A stretch of DNA of 64,000 nucleotides from UMGS1484 sp045593325 (GTDB lineage: Bacteria; Bacillota; Clostridia; Oscillospirales; Acutalibacteraceae): the NCBI GenBank assembly GCA_045593325.1, contig JAZNWL010000008.1, positions 8,928 through 72,927 of the forward strand, given 5' to 3'. Of this stretch, positions 16,460 to 25,989 are shown piece after piece (position 1 is the first letter of the stretch; every line of letters starts with the position of its first letter). Position numbers and translations under genes: made by a program. The notes under the pieces are model-generated. The model worked only from the letters and a program-made list of their open reading frames with translations. It searched no databases and was not told where the DNA came from.

Positions 16460-17782
16460 TTATTCCGCCTTTCTGACTGCCCCCACAAAGAATCCGTCGG
16501 TTCCGTGTACCTGGGGCAATAAATTGATATAATGTGGTTCTTCCCCCAACACCCGCTGAAGTTCCGGCAAAATAGGGTAAGGTTCCAAAGTTTCGTGCTC
16601 CGCAAGAAGACGGGCAAGATTTTCTTCATTCTCTTTGGGGTTTAAGGTACAGGTGGAAAACACCAGCACCCCGCCTGCTTTCAGGCTGTTCAGGCTGTTA
16701 CACAACATACCATATTGCATAGCGGGGAAATTGTCAAGAGAGGTTACAATTTTGTAACGAATTTCAGGCTTTCTGCCCAAAACACCCAGCCCCGAACAGG
16801 GCAAATCGCACAAAATGCGGTCGAATTCCCCAATCGCTTCCGAACTGTTGGCATCCCGCAGGGTGGGTTTCATACAGGAAAAGCCCAAACGGGTTGCCCC
16901 TTGTTCCATAAGTTTTATTTTATGGTCATACAAATCGCAGGAGAGCAATTCCCCTGTATTTTCCATCATACCTGCCAGGGTAAAGGATTTTCCCCCGGGG
17001 GCGGCACAAACGTCCAACACCCGCATCCCCGGTTTGACCCCCAACGCCTGACAGCAATAGCCCGAGGCAGGGTCCTGGGCATAAAACAGCCCTTGTTCAT
17101 AGGCTTTGGTGCCAAAGGGGTTGCCCCCTGACACCACTTGCAGAGTGTTTTCAAAGGAAGCAAGCCGGGTTTGAATTCCTTCTTCTTCCAGAAGTTCCCG
17201 TACTGTTTCGGGGTTGGTTTTCAAAGGATTGACCCGCAGATACAAGGGTCTTCCCCCTACAAATGCCGAAAGGAGTTCTTGGGTGACCTTGTTCCCGTAA
17301 TGGGTTATGTAATGGGTCACCAGATGTTCCGGCACCGAATATTTCACCGAAAGGGCGGTTTGAGGGGGTAAGGTTTCCAGACCTTTCAGGGTATTTCCGC
17401 CCCGTTGCACCGCCCGAAGCACCCCGTTGACAAAGGGGGCTAAAGAGCGAAAGGGAGAATTTTTCACAAGAGAAACCGTTTCGTTTATGGCGGCATGGGG
17501 AGCTACCCCTTCCATAAACTGCAGTTGATACACCCCCATACGCAGGGCGCACCGCACCAAGGGTTTCATTTTTTTGGTTTTCACTTTGGAATAGGTATTC
17601 AGGATATGATCCAGGGTAATCTGCCGTTCCAACACCCCATAAAACAGGGTGGTGGCAAAGGCGGAGCCACCCTCTTTCAGGTTGGCTTTTTCCAGGGCAT
17701 TGCTCAGCACCAGGTTAGAATAGCCACCGTCCTGTTCCACCCGAAGCAGGGCAGAAAGCACCAATTTTCGTTCCTGTGACAT
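16460..17782 (-). CDS. rsmB: 16S rRNA (cytosine-967-C5)-methyltransferase RsmB
   Basis: A 440-residue protein with an N-terminal NusB-like helical domain (ALLRVEQDGGYSNLVL ... APHAAINETVSLVK) and a C-terminal Rossmann methyltransferase (LDVCAAPGGKSFTLA, CDLPCSGLGVLGRKPEI, the catalytic FSTCTLNPKENE). It methylates C967 of 16S rRNA. It is the standard neighbour of fmt and rlmN in Firmicutes. The N-terminal NusB domain separates it from the other NOP-family gene at 1102. Confidence 0.95.
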   Translation of the reverse strand: MSQERKLVLSALLRVEQDGGYSNLVLSNALEKANLKEGGSAFATTLFYGVLERQITLDHILNTYSKVKTKKMKPLVRCALRMGVYQLQFMEGVAPHAAINETVSLVKNSPFRSLAPFVNGVLRAVQRGGNTLKGLETLPPQTALSVKYSVPEHLVTHYITHYGNKVTQELLSAFVGGRPLYLRVNPLKTNPETVRELLEEEGIQTRLASFENTLQVVSGGNPFGTKAYEQGLFYAQDPASGYCCQALGVKPGMRVLDVCAAPGGKSFTLAGMMENTGELLSCDLYDHKIKLMEQGATRLGFSCMKPTLRDANSSEAIGEFDRILCDLPCSGLGVLGRKPEIRYKIVTSLDNFPAMQYGMLCNSLNSLKAGGVLVFSTCTLNPKENEENLARLLAEHETLEPYPILPELQRVLGEEPHYINLLPQVHGTDGFFVGAVRKAE

Positions 17783-17785
17783 GAT

Positions 17786-18481
17786 CTATCTCCTTCGATT
17801 GCCCGAAAACCGCATCACATAATAAAGCAGTTGCATAACGCTTTGGGCAAGGGCGGCAACGTAGGTGAAAGCGGCGGCGGTGAGCACCTTTCTAGCACCG
17901 CTTTCTTCTTCACGAGAAAACAGATTGCTACTGCGGATAAACGCCATGGCACGGCGGCTGGCATTGAATTCCACAGGCAGAGTGACCAGTTGAAACAAGG
18001 TGGCGGTGGCGAAAAAGATCAGCCCTAAATTCACCAGGGCAAAGGCGTTCATCACCGCACCGATAAGAATCAGCGGCAAAGCCAAAGATGCCCCGATATT
18101 ACAAACCGGAACCAGGGCGGTACGGATCTTAATGGGCAAATACCCTTTGGCATGTTGCACCGCGTGGCCTGCTTCATGGGCGGCAATGCCCACGGCGGCA
18201 ACCGAGGTAGAGTCGTACACCCCTTCGCTTAAATTGATGACCTTTTGGGTGGGATGGTAATGGTCACTCATTTTGCCCCCTACCCGGCAAACCTGCACGT
18301 CCGAGATGCCGTTTTGCCGCAAAATGGCTTCTGCCACTTCTTTGCCTGTCACCCGCTGATGGGTGGCAATTTTGCTGTACCCGTTATAGCGGGCCGACAC
18401 CAAAAGCTGGGCAAACAACACCAGCAAAATGGCAGGAATCATATAAAGATAATAACTGTAATAGCCGTAAGTCAGCCACAT
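17786..18481 (-). CDS. Zinc-dependent membrane protease, YugP family
   Basis: A 231-residue membrane protein with an N-terminal hydrophobic segment (YYLYMIPAILLVLFAQLLV), the metalloprotease motif GIAAHEAGHAVQHAKGY (HExxH type) at about residue 110, and two to three further membrane segments. The pattern SDHYHPTQKVINLSEGVY is typical of YugP. Its substrate is unknown. It lies within the fmt-rsmB operon, three bases before rsmB. Confidence 0.88.
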   Translation of the reverse strand: MWLTYGYYSYYLYMIPAILLVLFAQLLVSARYNGYSKIATHQRVTGKEVAEAILRQNGISDVQVCRVGGKMSDHYHPTQKVINLSEGVYDSTSVAAVGIAAHEAGHAVQHAKGYLPIKIRTALVPVCNIGASLALPLILIGAVMNAFALVNLGLIFFATATLFQLVTLPVEFNASRRAMAFIRSSNLFSREEESGARKVLTAAAFTYVAALAQSVMQLLYYVMRFSGNRRR

Positions 18482-18495
18482 ACTGTTTTCAACCT

Positions 18496-19419
18496 CTATC
18501 CTAAAATTGTTCCTTTGGCAATGGGGTGACCCCGCAGGGCATCTTCATCCCCCATGGGTTTTGCCCCTTCAAACTGAATGGTTTTCAAATGCAAGGCCAC
18601 ACCGTCTCCACAACAGACCACCAGGCGTTTGTCTTCCAGGGTTTCCCCGGGGGTTCCCTTACATTCCCCCAACACCCGGGAAGCATGAACCTTTACGGTT
18701 TTGTCCCCATAGGTGAATTTGGCGCAGGGCCAGGGATGAAGCCCCCGAATGGTGTTGTGGAGTTCTTTTGCAGATCTGGAAAAATCCAACAGCGACAAAG
18801 AACGGTCCAACATGGGAGCGTGGGTGGCTTGTTCATGATTTTGGGGCACGGGGGTAACGGTTCCTTCTTCCAGGGCTTTCAGAGTTTCCACAATGAGTTC
18901 CCCGCCCAAAGGAGAAAGAGCGTCAAAGAGTTCCCCGGACGTCATGGTATCGGGAATGGGAAATTCTTTTTGCAGTAAAATATCCCCTGTGTCCATACCG
19001 ATATCCATTTTCATGGTGGTGACCCCTGTTACAGGGTCGCCGTTCAATACCGCCCATTGAATGGGGGCGGCTCCTCGATAGTGTGGCAACAAAGAGGCAT
19101 GAATATTCACACAGCCGTATTTGGGAAATTCTAAAATTTCCTGTGGCAACAGTTTTCCGTAAGCCACCACCACAATGCAATCGGGGTTATGCTGTTTGAT
19201 GATTTCCAAAGCTTCCCCGTTTTTCACCGAATTTGGCTGATACACGGGAATGGAACGTTTCATGGCTTCTTCCTTCACGGGAGGAGGCAGGAGTTTATGC
19301 CCTCTGCCCTTGGGGCGGTCAGGCTGACAAAAGACACCCGACACGGTATGCCCTGCCTTCACCAAGGATTGCAGAGCAGGTACAGCAAAATCGGGAGTAC
19401 CCATAAACAGTAAATTCAT
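18496..19419 (-). CDS. fmt: Methionyl-tRNA formyltransferase
   Basis: Formylates initiator Met-tRNA using 10-formyl-THF. The 307 residues start MNLLFMGTPDFAVPALQSL (ATG 19419; the longer frame has no support) and show CVNIHASLLPHYRGAAPIQWAVLNGD (quoted in part: NIHASLLPHYRG) with catalytic Asn/His/Asp, and the C-terminal tRNA-binding domain beginning at HNTIRGLHPWPCAK. It sits eight bases after def, the classical def-fmt pair. Confidence 0.96.
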   Translation of the reverse strand: MNLLFMGTPDFAVPALQSLVKAGHTVSGVFCQPDRPKGRGHKLLPPPVKEEAMKRSIPVYQPNSVKNGEALEIIKQHNPDCIVVVAYGKLLPQEILEFPKYGCVNIHASLLPHYRGAAPIQWAVLNGDPVTGVTTMKMDIGMDTGDILLQKEFPIPDTMTSGELFDALSPLGGELIVETLKALEEGTVTPVPQNHEQATHAPMLDRSLSLLDFSRSAKELHNTIRGLHPWPCAKFTYGDKTVKVHASRVLGECKGTPGETLEDKRLVVCCGDGVALHLKTIQFEGAKPMGDEDALRGHPIAKGTILG

Positions 19420-19427
19420 TCTATCAC

Positions 19428-19880
19428 CTATCTGGATTCCCATTTGATGACGTGGTTTTTAAACAAAACACCGTCTAAATGGTCAATTTCATGGCACAAA
19501 GCCTGGGCAAGGAGGTCTTCCCCTGTGATTTCATAAAAGTCCCCGTTGCGGTCCTGAAACCGGGCGGTAACCTTTTGGGGACGGCGGGTAATGCCGCTTT
19601 TTCCGGGGCTGGAAAGGCACCCTTCCTGGGCTTCCCGCTCCCCTGATTTTTCTATGATCTGAGGGTTGACCAGTTCAATGAGTCCGTCGCCGATGTCGAT
19701 GACGCACACCCGACGAAGCACCCCTACCTGGGGTCCTGCCAGACCAACGCCGTTGGCGGCATACATGGTATCTGCCATATCGTCCAATAATTTAAAGAGT
19801 TTTTCGTCAAACTTTTCCACAACACGGCAGGGTTTTTCCAGAATACTGTCCCCTTCTTTTACAATTAACCGTAAAGCCAT
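19428..19880 (-). CDS. def: Peptide deformylase
   Basis: Removes the N-formyl group from nascent proteins. The 150-residue protein has motif 1 GVGLAGPQVG, motif 2 EGCLSSPG (metal-binding Cys) and motif 3 CHEIDHLDG (two His ligands and the catalytic Glu). In motif 3 the usual Gln before HEIDH is Cys, a mild deviation. It is between priA and fmt. Confidence 0.95.
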   Translation of the reverse strand: MALRLIVKEGDSILEKPCRVVEKFDEKLFKLLDDMADTMYAANGVGLAGPQVGVLRRVCVIDIGDGLIELVNPQIIEKSGEREAQEGCLSSPGKSGITRRPQKVTARFQDRNGDFYEITGEDLLAQALCHEIDHLDGVLFKNHVIKWESR

Positions 19881-19895
19881 ATTTATTTCATTCCT

Positions 19896-22361
19896 TTACA
19901 AATTGCCTTCGGGGTTGATGTCCACAAAGGCGGTGGTTCCCGAAAGCCCTTTGGCGGTGCCAAAGGCTTTCAAAGCCTGTGCCATCATGGCCCGAAAGTC
20001 TTTGTTATTTTTACATTTTATGAGCATGCGATAACGGTATTTCCCCCCGACCCGAACCACCTGGGCAGGAGAAGGACCGAGAATTTTCAAAGGTAAATGA
20101 GAATACTCCCCTTGTACCGCCTCTTTGAGAAGATTCAGCATGGTATGGGCGGCAAGACGGGTTTTTTCCTCGCTGGTTCCCACAAAGCCCACCAGACAAA
20201 TATCGCAATAGGGCGGGTACTGCATCATTTTACGAATCTGGAGTTCCTGGTTAAAGAAACTGTCGTAATCCTGGCTTTGGGACAATTCAATCAGTTCATG
20301 ATCAGGCTCCGCCGTTTGAATGACTGCTCTGCCGGAACGATCCGCCCTGCCTGCTCTGCCAATGACCTGGGTGAGCAAGGCAAAGCCCCGTTCATAGGCA
20401 CGGTAGTCGTTACTGTGAAGCATGTGGTCGGCGGTCAGCACCCCAACCAAAGAAACGTTGGGGAAATCCAGCCCCTTTGCCACCATTTGGGTTCCGATCA
20501 AAATATCGTACTCCCCTTTGGCAAAGGCTTCTAATTTTTCTTCATGGGAATAACGGGACAGGGTGGTATCGGCATCCATCCGCAAAATACGGGCATTGGG
20601 CAGTAAGGTTTCCAACTGTTCCTGGGCTTTTTGGGTGCCAAGGCCTGTCATTTTCATAATATCCCCTCCGCATGAGGGGCATTTAGAGGGCAAGGGGGCA
20701 GAGGCACCGCAGTAATGACACATCATACGGTTATTGTCCCGATGATAGGTCATGGAAATACTGCAATCGTCACATTCCAGCACCTTGCCACATTCACTGC
20801 AACTGATATAGGTATGATATCCCCTACGGTTCAGCAGTAAAATGGCTTGTTTTTTCTCCTCCAACACCTGCTCCAGCAAGGTAAGCAAGGGGGTGGAAAA
20901 GGCGGTGGCATTGCCCCGTTGCCATTCTTCCTTCATATCCACCAAGGTGACTCGGGGAAGAACCGCGTTGCCAAACCGCTCTTTTAAGGGGCAAAGGGTA
21001 TAAATGCCCGATTTGGCTTTGGCAAAACTTTCCACCGAGGGGGTGGCAGATGCCAACAACAGCAGGGCATTGTGATGTGCCGCCCGAAAGCGAGCCACGT
21101 CACGGGCATGAAACCGAGGGGAACTTTCGGATTTATAGGTGTGTTCCTGTTCCTCGTCCATCACAATTAAACTGATATTTTCCAAAGGGGCAAACACCGC
21201 CGAGCGGGTGCCCACCACAATGGTAGCCATCCCCTTTTTCACCCGTTTCCATTCATCCAGCCGCTGACCCATGGAAAGACGGCTGTGAAACACTGCCACT
21301 TTGGAGCCGTAACGACCTTTGAAAATGGCAACTGCCTGGGGGGTTAAGGAGATTTCCGGCACCATGACGATGATGCCCTTTTGGGGGATATCTGCCATGG
21401 CTTTATCAATGAGTTTTAAATAGACGCTGGTTTTTCCGCTGCCTGTGACCCCGTACAGCAAAGCGGCGGCGGGAGCGGGTTGTTCCAGCAAGTCACACAG
21501 GGTCCCGTAGACGGTATTCTGGGAATCACTCAAGACAATTTCCCTTTTGTCACCCTGTAAAAGTCGGTCATGGGGGGTACGGAAGGCTTCCTCACAGGTG
21601 ACCGAAAGGAAGCCTTTTTTTGCCATGGTGTTCACCACCGCCTGGGTGACCCCGGTATAATAACAAACCTCTTTCACCGAGGCTCTGCCCACCTGGGTCA
21701 GCAAGTCCCAAACGCTTTTTTGCTTTTTGGTGAAGGATTTGGCAACCTCCTCACTTTCCCCCAACGGAGTCAGTTGTGCCATTTGCAAGGTGGCATCTCC
21801 CATGCGGCGAACCGCTTCCCGTTCCACCTGCACAAGCCCTTGTTTTACAAGATCTTCCAGGTCTTTCCCGTCGGGGGAAAGACCGTATTTGGCGGTAAGG
21901 GTATCTTCGGTGAAACTCCCCTTCTCCTTTTGCAAGGCACGGCACAGACAAGCAAGATGCTCCGGGAAATCCACGGGAAGGGCATCCACCAAGGCAGGGT
22001 CGCCCCCGCGATAGTAGTTGACCAGTTGCATCTGCACCCCTGCGGGCAACATGGTTTTACAGGCATCGTACAAGGTGCAGAAGGTGTGTTCCTTCATCCA
22101 CAATGCCAATTTCACCATTTCTTCCGACAGCAAAGGGTCTTCATCCAACACCCGCAACAACGGTTTGATACTGTCACTTTCTTCCCCTTGTTGCAAGGAC
22201 AGCACAAATCCCGTTCGGTAGGCATTTTTACCCCCGAAAGGAACCACCACACGGCAACCCACTTTGGGCAAGGAGATCCCATGGGGAACTTGGTAGGTAT
22301 ACAGTTTATCAAAATGATAGGCCGCTTTTTCCACAGCCACACCGACCTGCCAACAGCTCAT
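19896..22361 (-). CDS. priA: Primosomal protein N' (PriA), replication-restart helicase
   Basis: An 821-residue superfamily-2 helicase that reloads the replisome at stalled forks. It has an N-terminal DNA-binding domain (VGVAVEKAAYHFDKLYTY), Walker A GVTGSGKTSVYL (about residue 303), the DEEQEHTYKS box, eight cysteines of the two zinc sites (CSECGKVLECDDC, CHYCG, CPSCGG) and the C-terminal GRAGRADRSGRAVIQT motif. The usual coaBC gene between rpoZ and priA is absent here; priA follows rpoZ by 26 bases. Confidence 0.96.
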   Translation of the reverse strand: MSCWQVGVAVEKAAYHFDKLYTYQVPHGISLPKVGCRVVVPFGGKNAYRTGFVLSLQQGEESDSIKPLLRVLDEDPLLSEEMVKLALWMKEHTFCTLYDACKTMLPAGVQMQLVNYYRGGDPALVDALPVDFPEHLACLCRALQKEKGSFTEDTLTAKYGLSPDGKDLEDLVKQGLVQVEREAVRRMGDATLQMAQLTPLGESEEVAKSFTKKQKSVWDLLTQVGRASVKEVCYYTGVTQAVVNTMAKKGFLSVTCEEAFRTPHDRLLQGDKREIVLSDSQNTVYGTLCDLLEQPAPAAALLYGVTGSGKTSVYLKLIDKAMADIPQKGIIVMVPEISLTPQAVAIFKGRYGSKVAVFHSRLSMGQRLDEWKRVKKGMATIVVGTRSAVFAPLENISLIVMDEEQEHTYKSESSPRFHARDVARFRAAHHNALLLLASATPSVESFAKAKSGIYTLCPLKERFGNAVLPRVTLVDMKEEWQRGNATAFSTPLLTLLEQVLEEKKQAILLLNRRGYHTYISCSECGKVLECDDCSISMTYHRDNNRMMCHYCGASAPLPSKCPSCGGDIMKMTGLGTQKAQEQLETLLPNARILRMDADTTLSRYSHEEKLEAFAKGEYDILIGTQMVAKGLDFPNVSLVGVLTADHMLHSNDYRAYERGFALLTQVIGRAGRADRSGRAVIQTAEPDHELIELSQSQDYDSFFNQELQIRKMMQYPPYCDICLVGFVGTSEEKTRLAAHTMLNLLKEAVQGEYSHLPLKILGPSPAQVVRVGGKYRYRMLIKCKNNKDFRAMMAQALKAFGTAKGLSGTTAFVDINPEGNL

Positions 22362-22387
22362 GGTGGGTTCCCCTTTCCTGACGGTTT

Positions 22388-22567
22388 TTATTTACACTTC
22401 TCTTCTGCCAATTCGTTCAAGGCAAGCGTCACCGATTTTTCGGTGAGAATTTCTTCGTTGTTTTCGGCACGATTGCTGATCTGACGGGCGCGACGGGCAA
22501 CGTCAATGACCAGGTCGTAACGGTTTTCGTATTCGTTGATGAGTTTACCAATGGAAGGATTAAGCAT
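22388..22567 (-). CDS. rpoZ: DNA-directed RNA polymerase omega subunit
   Basis: A small 59-residue protein, MLNPSIGKLINEYEN at the start, followed by RYDLVIDVARRARQIS, the conserved omega motif that contacts beta', and a Lys/Glu-rich tail. It helps assemble and stabilise RNA polymerase. Its ATG (22565-22567) lies within the end of gmk (8-base overlap), the conserved gmk-rpoZ coupling. Confidence 0.93.
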   Translation of the reverse strand: MLNPSIGKLINEYENRYDLVIDVARRARQISNRAENNEEILTEKSVTLALNELAEEKCK

Positions 22568-23168
22568 TTTCTAACACCTCATGAATTGTATTTATATTTC
22601 GTTTCACCGATGCCCGTTTGGTTTCGATGATACTGCAAACCAGGTTCACAGCATCTTCCAGGGCATCGTTTATTACCAGGTAATCATATTCCCCTGCCTG
22701 TTTCATTTCCTGCAGGGCGGTTTGGATCCGTTTTTCGGTTTGCTCTGCGCTTTCGGTATTTCTGCCCGTAAGCCGTTTTTTCAGTACAGCCACCGAGGGG
22801 GGCATAATGAAAATTCCCGTAACGTCAGGCAGGGTCTTCATGATCTGCAAAGCCCCTTGGACTTCACATTCCACCACAACGTCCAACCCTTGTGCCCGCC
22901 ATTGTTCAATGGGGGCGGCGGGGGTGCCGTAGTAGTTACCGCAATACTGAGCATGCTCCAGAAAAGCCCCGTTGGCAATGCCTTCTTCAAAGGCTTCTTT
23001 GGAAATAAAGTTGTATTTTTCATCATCCGACGGATCCCGTTTGGCACGGGTGGTGGTGGAGATGGAAAATTTCAAATCGGGGTACCGAGCGAAAACTTCT
23101 TTTAAAATAGTGTCCTTCCCCGAACCCGAGGGGCCCGAAAACAGGAACACGTCTCCCTTTTGACTCAT
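22560..23168 (-). CDS. gmk: Guanylate kinase
   Basis: Phosphorylates GMP to GDP. The 202 residues have P-loop FSGPSGSGKDTIL, the GMP-binding STTTRAKRDPSDDEKYNFIS region, and ECEVQGALQIMK. ATG at 23168 overlaps the remA stop by one base (TAATG). Standard yloC-remA-gmk-rpoZ order. Confidence 0.96.
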   Translation of the reverse strand: MSQKGDVFLFSGPSGSGKDTILKEVFARYPDLKFSISTTTRAKRDPSDDEKYNFISKEAFEEGIANGAFLEHAQYCGNYYGTPAAPIEQWRAQGLDVVVECEVQGALQIMKTLPDVTGIFIMPPSVAVLKKRLTGRNTESAEQTEKRIQTALQEMKQAGEYDYLVINDALEDAVNLVCSIIETKRASVKRNINTIHEVLENA

Positions 23169-23422
23169 TATACTTCCTCCTCGTTTCTTGCGGCGGCAAC
23201 GGCGTCCATAATACGGTCAGGAGTGAAATAGGAAAGCACCACGTGACCGCTGTCGGTAACCACAACCCCTTCGGTTTTCCGCCCTTGGGTGGCATCGATC
23301 AACATACCCCGCCCACGGGCTTCGGTAATCAACCGTTTCACCGGCATGGAATCAGGGTGAACCACCGAAAGAATACGGTTGACTGCCAGGCGGTTACCAA
23401 AGCCGATATCTGCAAATTCCAC
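23168..23422 (-). CDS. remA: RemA-family DNA-binding regulator (DUF370)
   Basis: An 84-residue protein with FADIGFGNRLAVNRILSVV, SMPVKRLITEARGRGMLID and a C-terminal VVTDSGHVVLSYFTPDRI. In B. subtilis RemA forms ring-like oligomers that wrap DNA and activate extracellular-matrix and osmoprotectant genes. Position directly before gmk is conserved throughout Firmicutes. Confidence 0.93.
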   Translation of the reverse strand: MEFADIGFGNRLAVNRILSVVHPDSMPVKRLITEARGRGMLIDATQGRKTEGVVVTDSGHVVLSYFTPDRIMDAVAAARNEEEV

Positions 23423-23434
23423 GGCACGTTCCTC

Positions 23435-24313
23435 CTATTCCAGATTTTGAATTTGTTCACGGATCTTTTCCAATTCCGCTTTCACCGTTACCACAATGTT
23501 TGCAATATTGGTGTTCTGGGATTTGGAGCCGATGGTATTGATCTCCCGATTGGCTTCCTGCATTAAGAAGTCCAGTTTCCGACCAACGGGTTCATCTCCC
23601 GAAAGGAGAGTTTCGATCTGGTCGCAGTGGCAACGGAGCCGTACGGTTTCTTCGTCCACCGCCACACGATCGGCAAACACGGCGGTTTCGGTGAGCAGAC
23701 GTTGTTCGTCCACCGAGGCACCCTCCAACAGTTCCCGCATTTTTTCTTCCAGACGGGCACGGTATGCCGCCACGGTTTTGGGAGATTCGGCTTCCACTTT
23801 GGACACTGCATCCCGAATGGTGGAAAGGCGACCCAGCACGTCTTCCTTCAGCCGTGCCCCTTCTTTTTCCCGCATGGCAATGAAGGCATCCACCGCTCCT
23901 GCGGCAGCTTGTTTTACCACCTGCCACAAATGTTCTTCGTCTTCGGCAGGTTTATGTACCGTTAATACGTCCGGCACCCGGGCAAGGCTTTCGGCGGTGA
24001 GGTTACAGGGCAGGTTATATTGTTCCGCCAATTCCTGATAGGCTTTTACGTACCCTGCCGCCAGGGAATGGTTCACCGTAACCAGGGCGGGGGCATCGCT
24101 TTCCCCTTCCACCGTTAAAAACAAATCGATCTTCCCACGGGCAACACGGGATTGCACGTAGGCTTTCAAGGGTTCTTCCAGGAACATCATGACCCGGGGA
24201 ACCCGACAGGAAAATTCAAAAAATTTATGATTTACCGATTTCAGTTCCAGGGTGATCTTCCGTTGACCGTCAATCACTTCAAAACGACCGTAACCGGTCA
24301 TACTTTTTACCAT
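23435..24313 (-). CDS. yloC: YicC/YloC-family endoribonuclease-like protein
   Basis: A 292-residue protein starting MVKSMTGYGRFEV and ending in the conserved helix with LDFLMQEANREINTIGSKS. YicC-family proteins are reported to act in RNA turnover as endoribonucleases; the domain pair YicC_N plus DUF1732 is visible by these two motifs. It is the first gene of the long minus-strand operon running to rsgA. Confidence 0.92.
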   Translation of the reverse strand: MVKSMTGYGRFEVIDGQRKITLELKSVNHKFFEFSCRVPRVMMFLEEPLKAYVQSRVARGKIDLFLTVEGESDAPALVTVNHSLAAGYVKAYQELAEQYNLPCNLTAESLARVPDVLTVHKPAEDEEHLWQVVKQAAAGAVDAFIAMREKEGARLKEDVLGRLSTIRDAVSKVEAESPKTVAAYRARLEEKMRELLEGASVDEQRLLTETAVFADRVAVDEETVRLRCHCDQIETLLSGDEPVGRKLDFLMQEANREINTIGSKSQNTNIANIVVTVKAELEKIREQIQNLE

Positions 24314-24363
24314 AGTTCAGGACTTCCTTTCCCAAGTGGTATAAAACTCCATTTAATCAACTT

Positions 24364-24392
24364 ATTATACCTAAATAACTTGATTTTGTCAA
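24364..24392 (-). promoter_or_regulatory. Promoter of the yloC-to-rsgA operon
   Basis: On the minus strand TTGACA (24387-24392) and TATAAT (24364-24369) are 17 bases apart, ~50 bases before yloC. The following genes to rsgA have gaps of 26 bases or less, so this probably drives all thirteen. Confidence 0.85.
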
Positions 24393-24449
24393 GATTTTGG
24401 CGCTACAAATGACAAATATATATAAATTGTAAATAATGAAGCGATCCTC

Positions 24450-24478
24450 TTGCAAAATTCGGTGAATTATGATATATT
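24450..24478 (+). promoter_or_regulatory. Promoter of the sugar-transferase gene
   Basis: TTGCAA (24450-24455), 17 bases, TATATT (24473-24478), about 50 bases before the proposed TTG start. Confidence 0.5.
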
Positions 24479-24526
24479 ATTTGTAATCATGTGTAGGTGT
24501 ACCCTTTTACAAAGGATGTGGCTGAT

Positions 24527-25900
24527 TTGAAGAAAAAAGATCATCGGAAATCATATATATTTTTCACCTCTTTATGGATCATTACCGCCATGGTATTCTT
24601 ATACTCCACCGTATGGTATCAATGCTATAACACCGTGATCCACCGTCCTTTCTTAACGGTTGGGAACTGGTTGATCTTCGCTTTATACGCCTTTTTCCTG
24701 TTGCTCACCGCCAAGATCTACGGGGGTTATCAGGTGGGGCATTTGCGGAAAGGGAATATTATTTTCTCTTCCCTGCTGTCCATCGGTATGGTCAACGTGG
24801 TAACCTATTTCCAGATCTCCCTGATCGGGCGGGAACTGATGGCGGTGCTTCCCATGGTTTACCTGACCCTGGTGCAAGCGGCAGTGATCATTCTGTGGAC
24901 CTTGGTCATCAACTGGCTGTATGAAAAGCTCTATCCCCCCCGCCAGATGCTGATGATCTACGGCAGCGAACAGGTGGACACCCTTGCCGCCAAAATGAGT
25001 AGCCGCCCTGAAAAATATATCATTGCCAAGCGGATGAACATTGACGAAGGCTTGGATGCCATTTACAAAGAAATGGAAAACTATGACGCGGTGATTATTT
25101 GCGACGTGAAGGCGCCCATTCGGAATAAACTGGTAAAATACTGCTACGGTCATTCCATCCGCACCTATCTGACCCCCAAAATTTCCGACGTAATCATTCG
25201 CAACGGATTAAACGTGGACTTGTTCGACACCCCCCTGGTGCTGTGCCCCAACACAGGGCTTTCCCCGGAACAGGCCTTTGTAAAACGCTGTGTGGATCTG
25301 GCCATCGCCATTCCCATGACCTTGATCACCCTGCCCTTTATGGGGATTACCGCCCTTTTGGTGAAACTGCAGGACGGCGGTCCCGTTTTGTTCAAACAAA
25401 AACGGTGTACCATCAACGAGCGGGTATTCAACGTACTGAAATTCCGCAGTATGATCGTAGATGCGGAAAAAGACGGCAAATCCCGTCCCTGTGTGGACAA
25501 TGACCCCCGCATTACCCCCGTTGGGAAATTCATTCGGAAAACCCGATTGGACGAGTTGCCCCAACTGTTCAATATTTTAAAGGGAGATATGAGCATTGTG
25601 GGGCCCCGTCCCGAACGGGTTGAACACATTGAGTCCTATTCCAAGGAAATTCCCGAATTCAAATTCCGCCTGAAGGTCAAGGCGGGGTTGACAGGGTATG
25701 CCCAGATTGCAGGGAAATACAACACCTCGGCTTATGACAAGATCAAATTGGATCTGATGTATATTGAACGGTACACTTTGTTGCAGGACTTTAAACTCAT
25801 GCTCATGACCCTGAAAATTATGTTCATGAGCGATTCCACCGAAGGCTTCACCAAAAAAGAAAGTGAAGATATGCGAACCAAAGGGAAAATCAAGAAATAA
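24527..25900 (+). CDS. Polyprenyl-phosphate sugar-1-phosphate transferase (polysaccharide initiation)
   Basis: A ~457-residue membrane protein of the WbaP/CpsE type that moves a sugar-1-phosphate from a nucleotide sugar to undecaprenyl phosphate and starts repeat-unit synthesis. It has four to five N-terminal membrane segments, a CoA-binding-like cytoplasmic middle, and the C-terminal Bac_transf domain with KRCVDLAIAIPM, LKFRSMIVDAEKD, TRLDELPQLFNILKGDMS and GPRPE. The TTG start at 24527 is chosen because AAAGGA lies ten bases upstream; GTG at 24497 or 24518 is possible. The ABC exporter follows. The sugar is unknown. Confidence 0.9.
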   Translation: MKKKDHRKSYIFFTSLWIITAMVFLYSTVWYQCYNTVIHRPFLTVGNWLIFALYAFFLLLTAKIYGGYQVGHLRKGNIIFSSLLSIGMVNVVTYFQISLIGRELMAVLPMVYLTLVQAAVIILWTLVINWLYEKLYPPRQMLMIYGSEQVDTLAAKMSSRPEKYIIAKRMNIDEGLDAIYKEMENYDAVIICDVKAPIRNKLVKYCYGHSIRTYLTPKISDVIIRNGLNVDLFDTPLVLCPNTGLSPEQAFVKRCVDLAIAIPMTLITLPFMGITALLVKLQDGGPVLFKQKRCTINERVFNVLKFRSMIVDAEKDGKSRPCVDNDPRITPVGKFIRKTRLDELPQLFNILKGDMSIVGPRPERVEHIESYSKEIPEFKFRLKVKAGLTGYAQIAGKYNTSAYDKIKLDLMYIERYTLLQDFKLMLMTLKIMFMSDSTEGFTKKESEDMRTKGKIKK

Positions 25901-25927
25901 TTTTCGGAATAAATTTTATGTTTGGGG

Positions 25928-25956
25928 TTGGCAAACACCCCTGCTTGTGATATACT
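25928..25956 (+). promoter_or_regulatory. Promoter of the ABC exporter genes
   Basis: TTGGCA (25928-25933), 17 bases, TATACT (25951-25956), 33 bases before the permease ATG. Confidence 0.65.
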
Positions 25957-25989
25957 ATTTGTTTGGAAAAAAACAGAACGGAGAATACG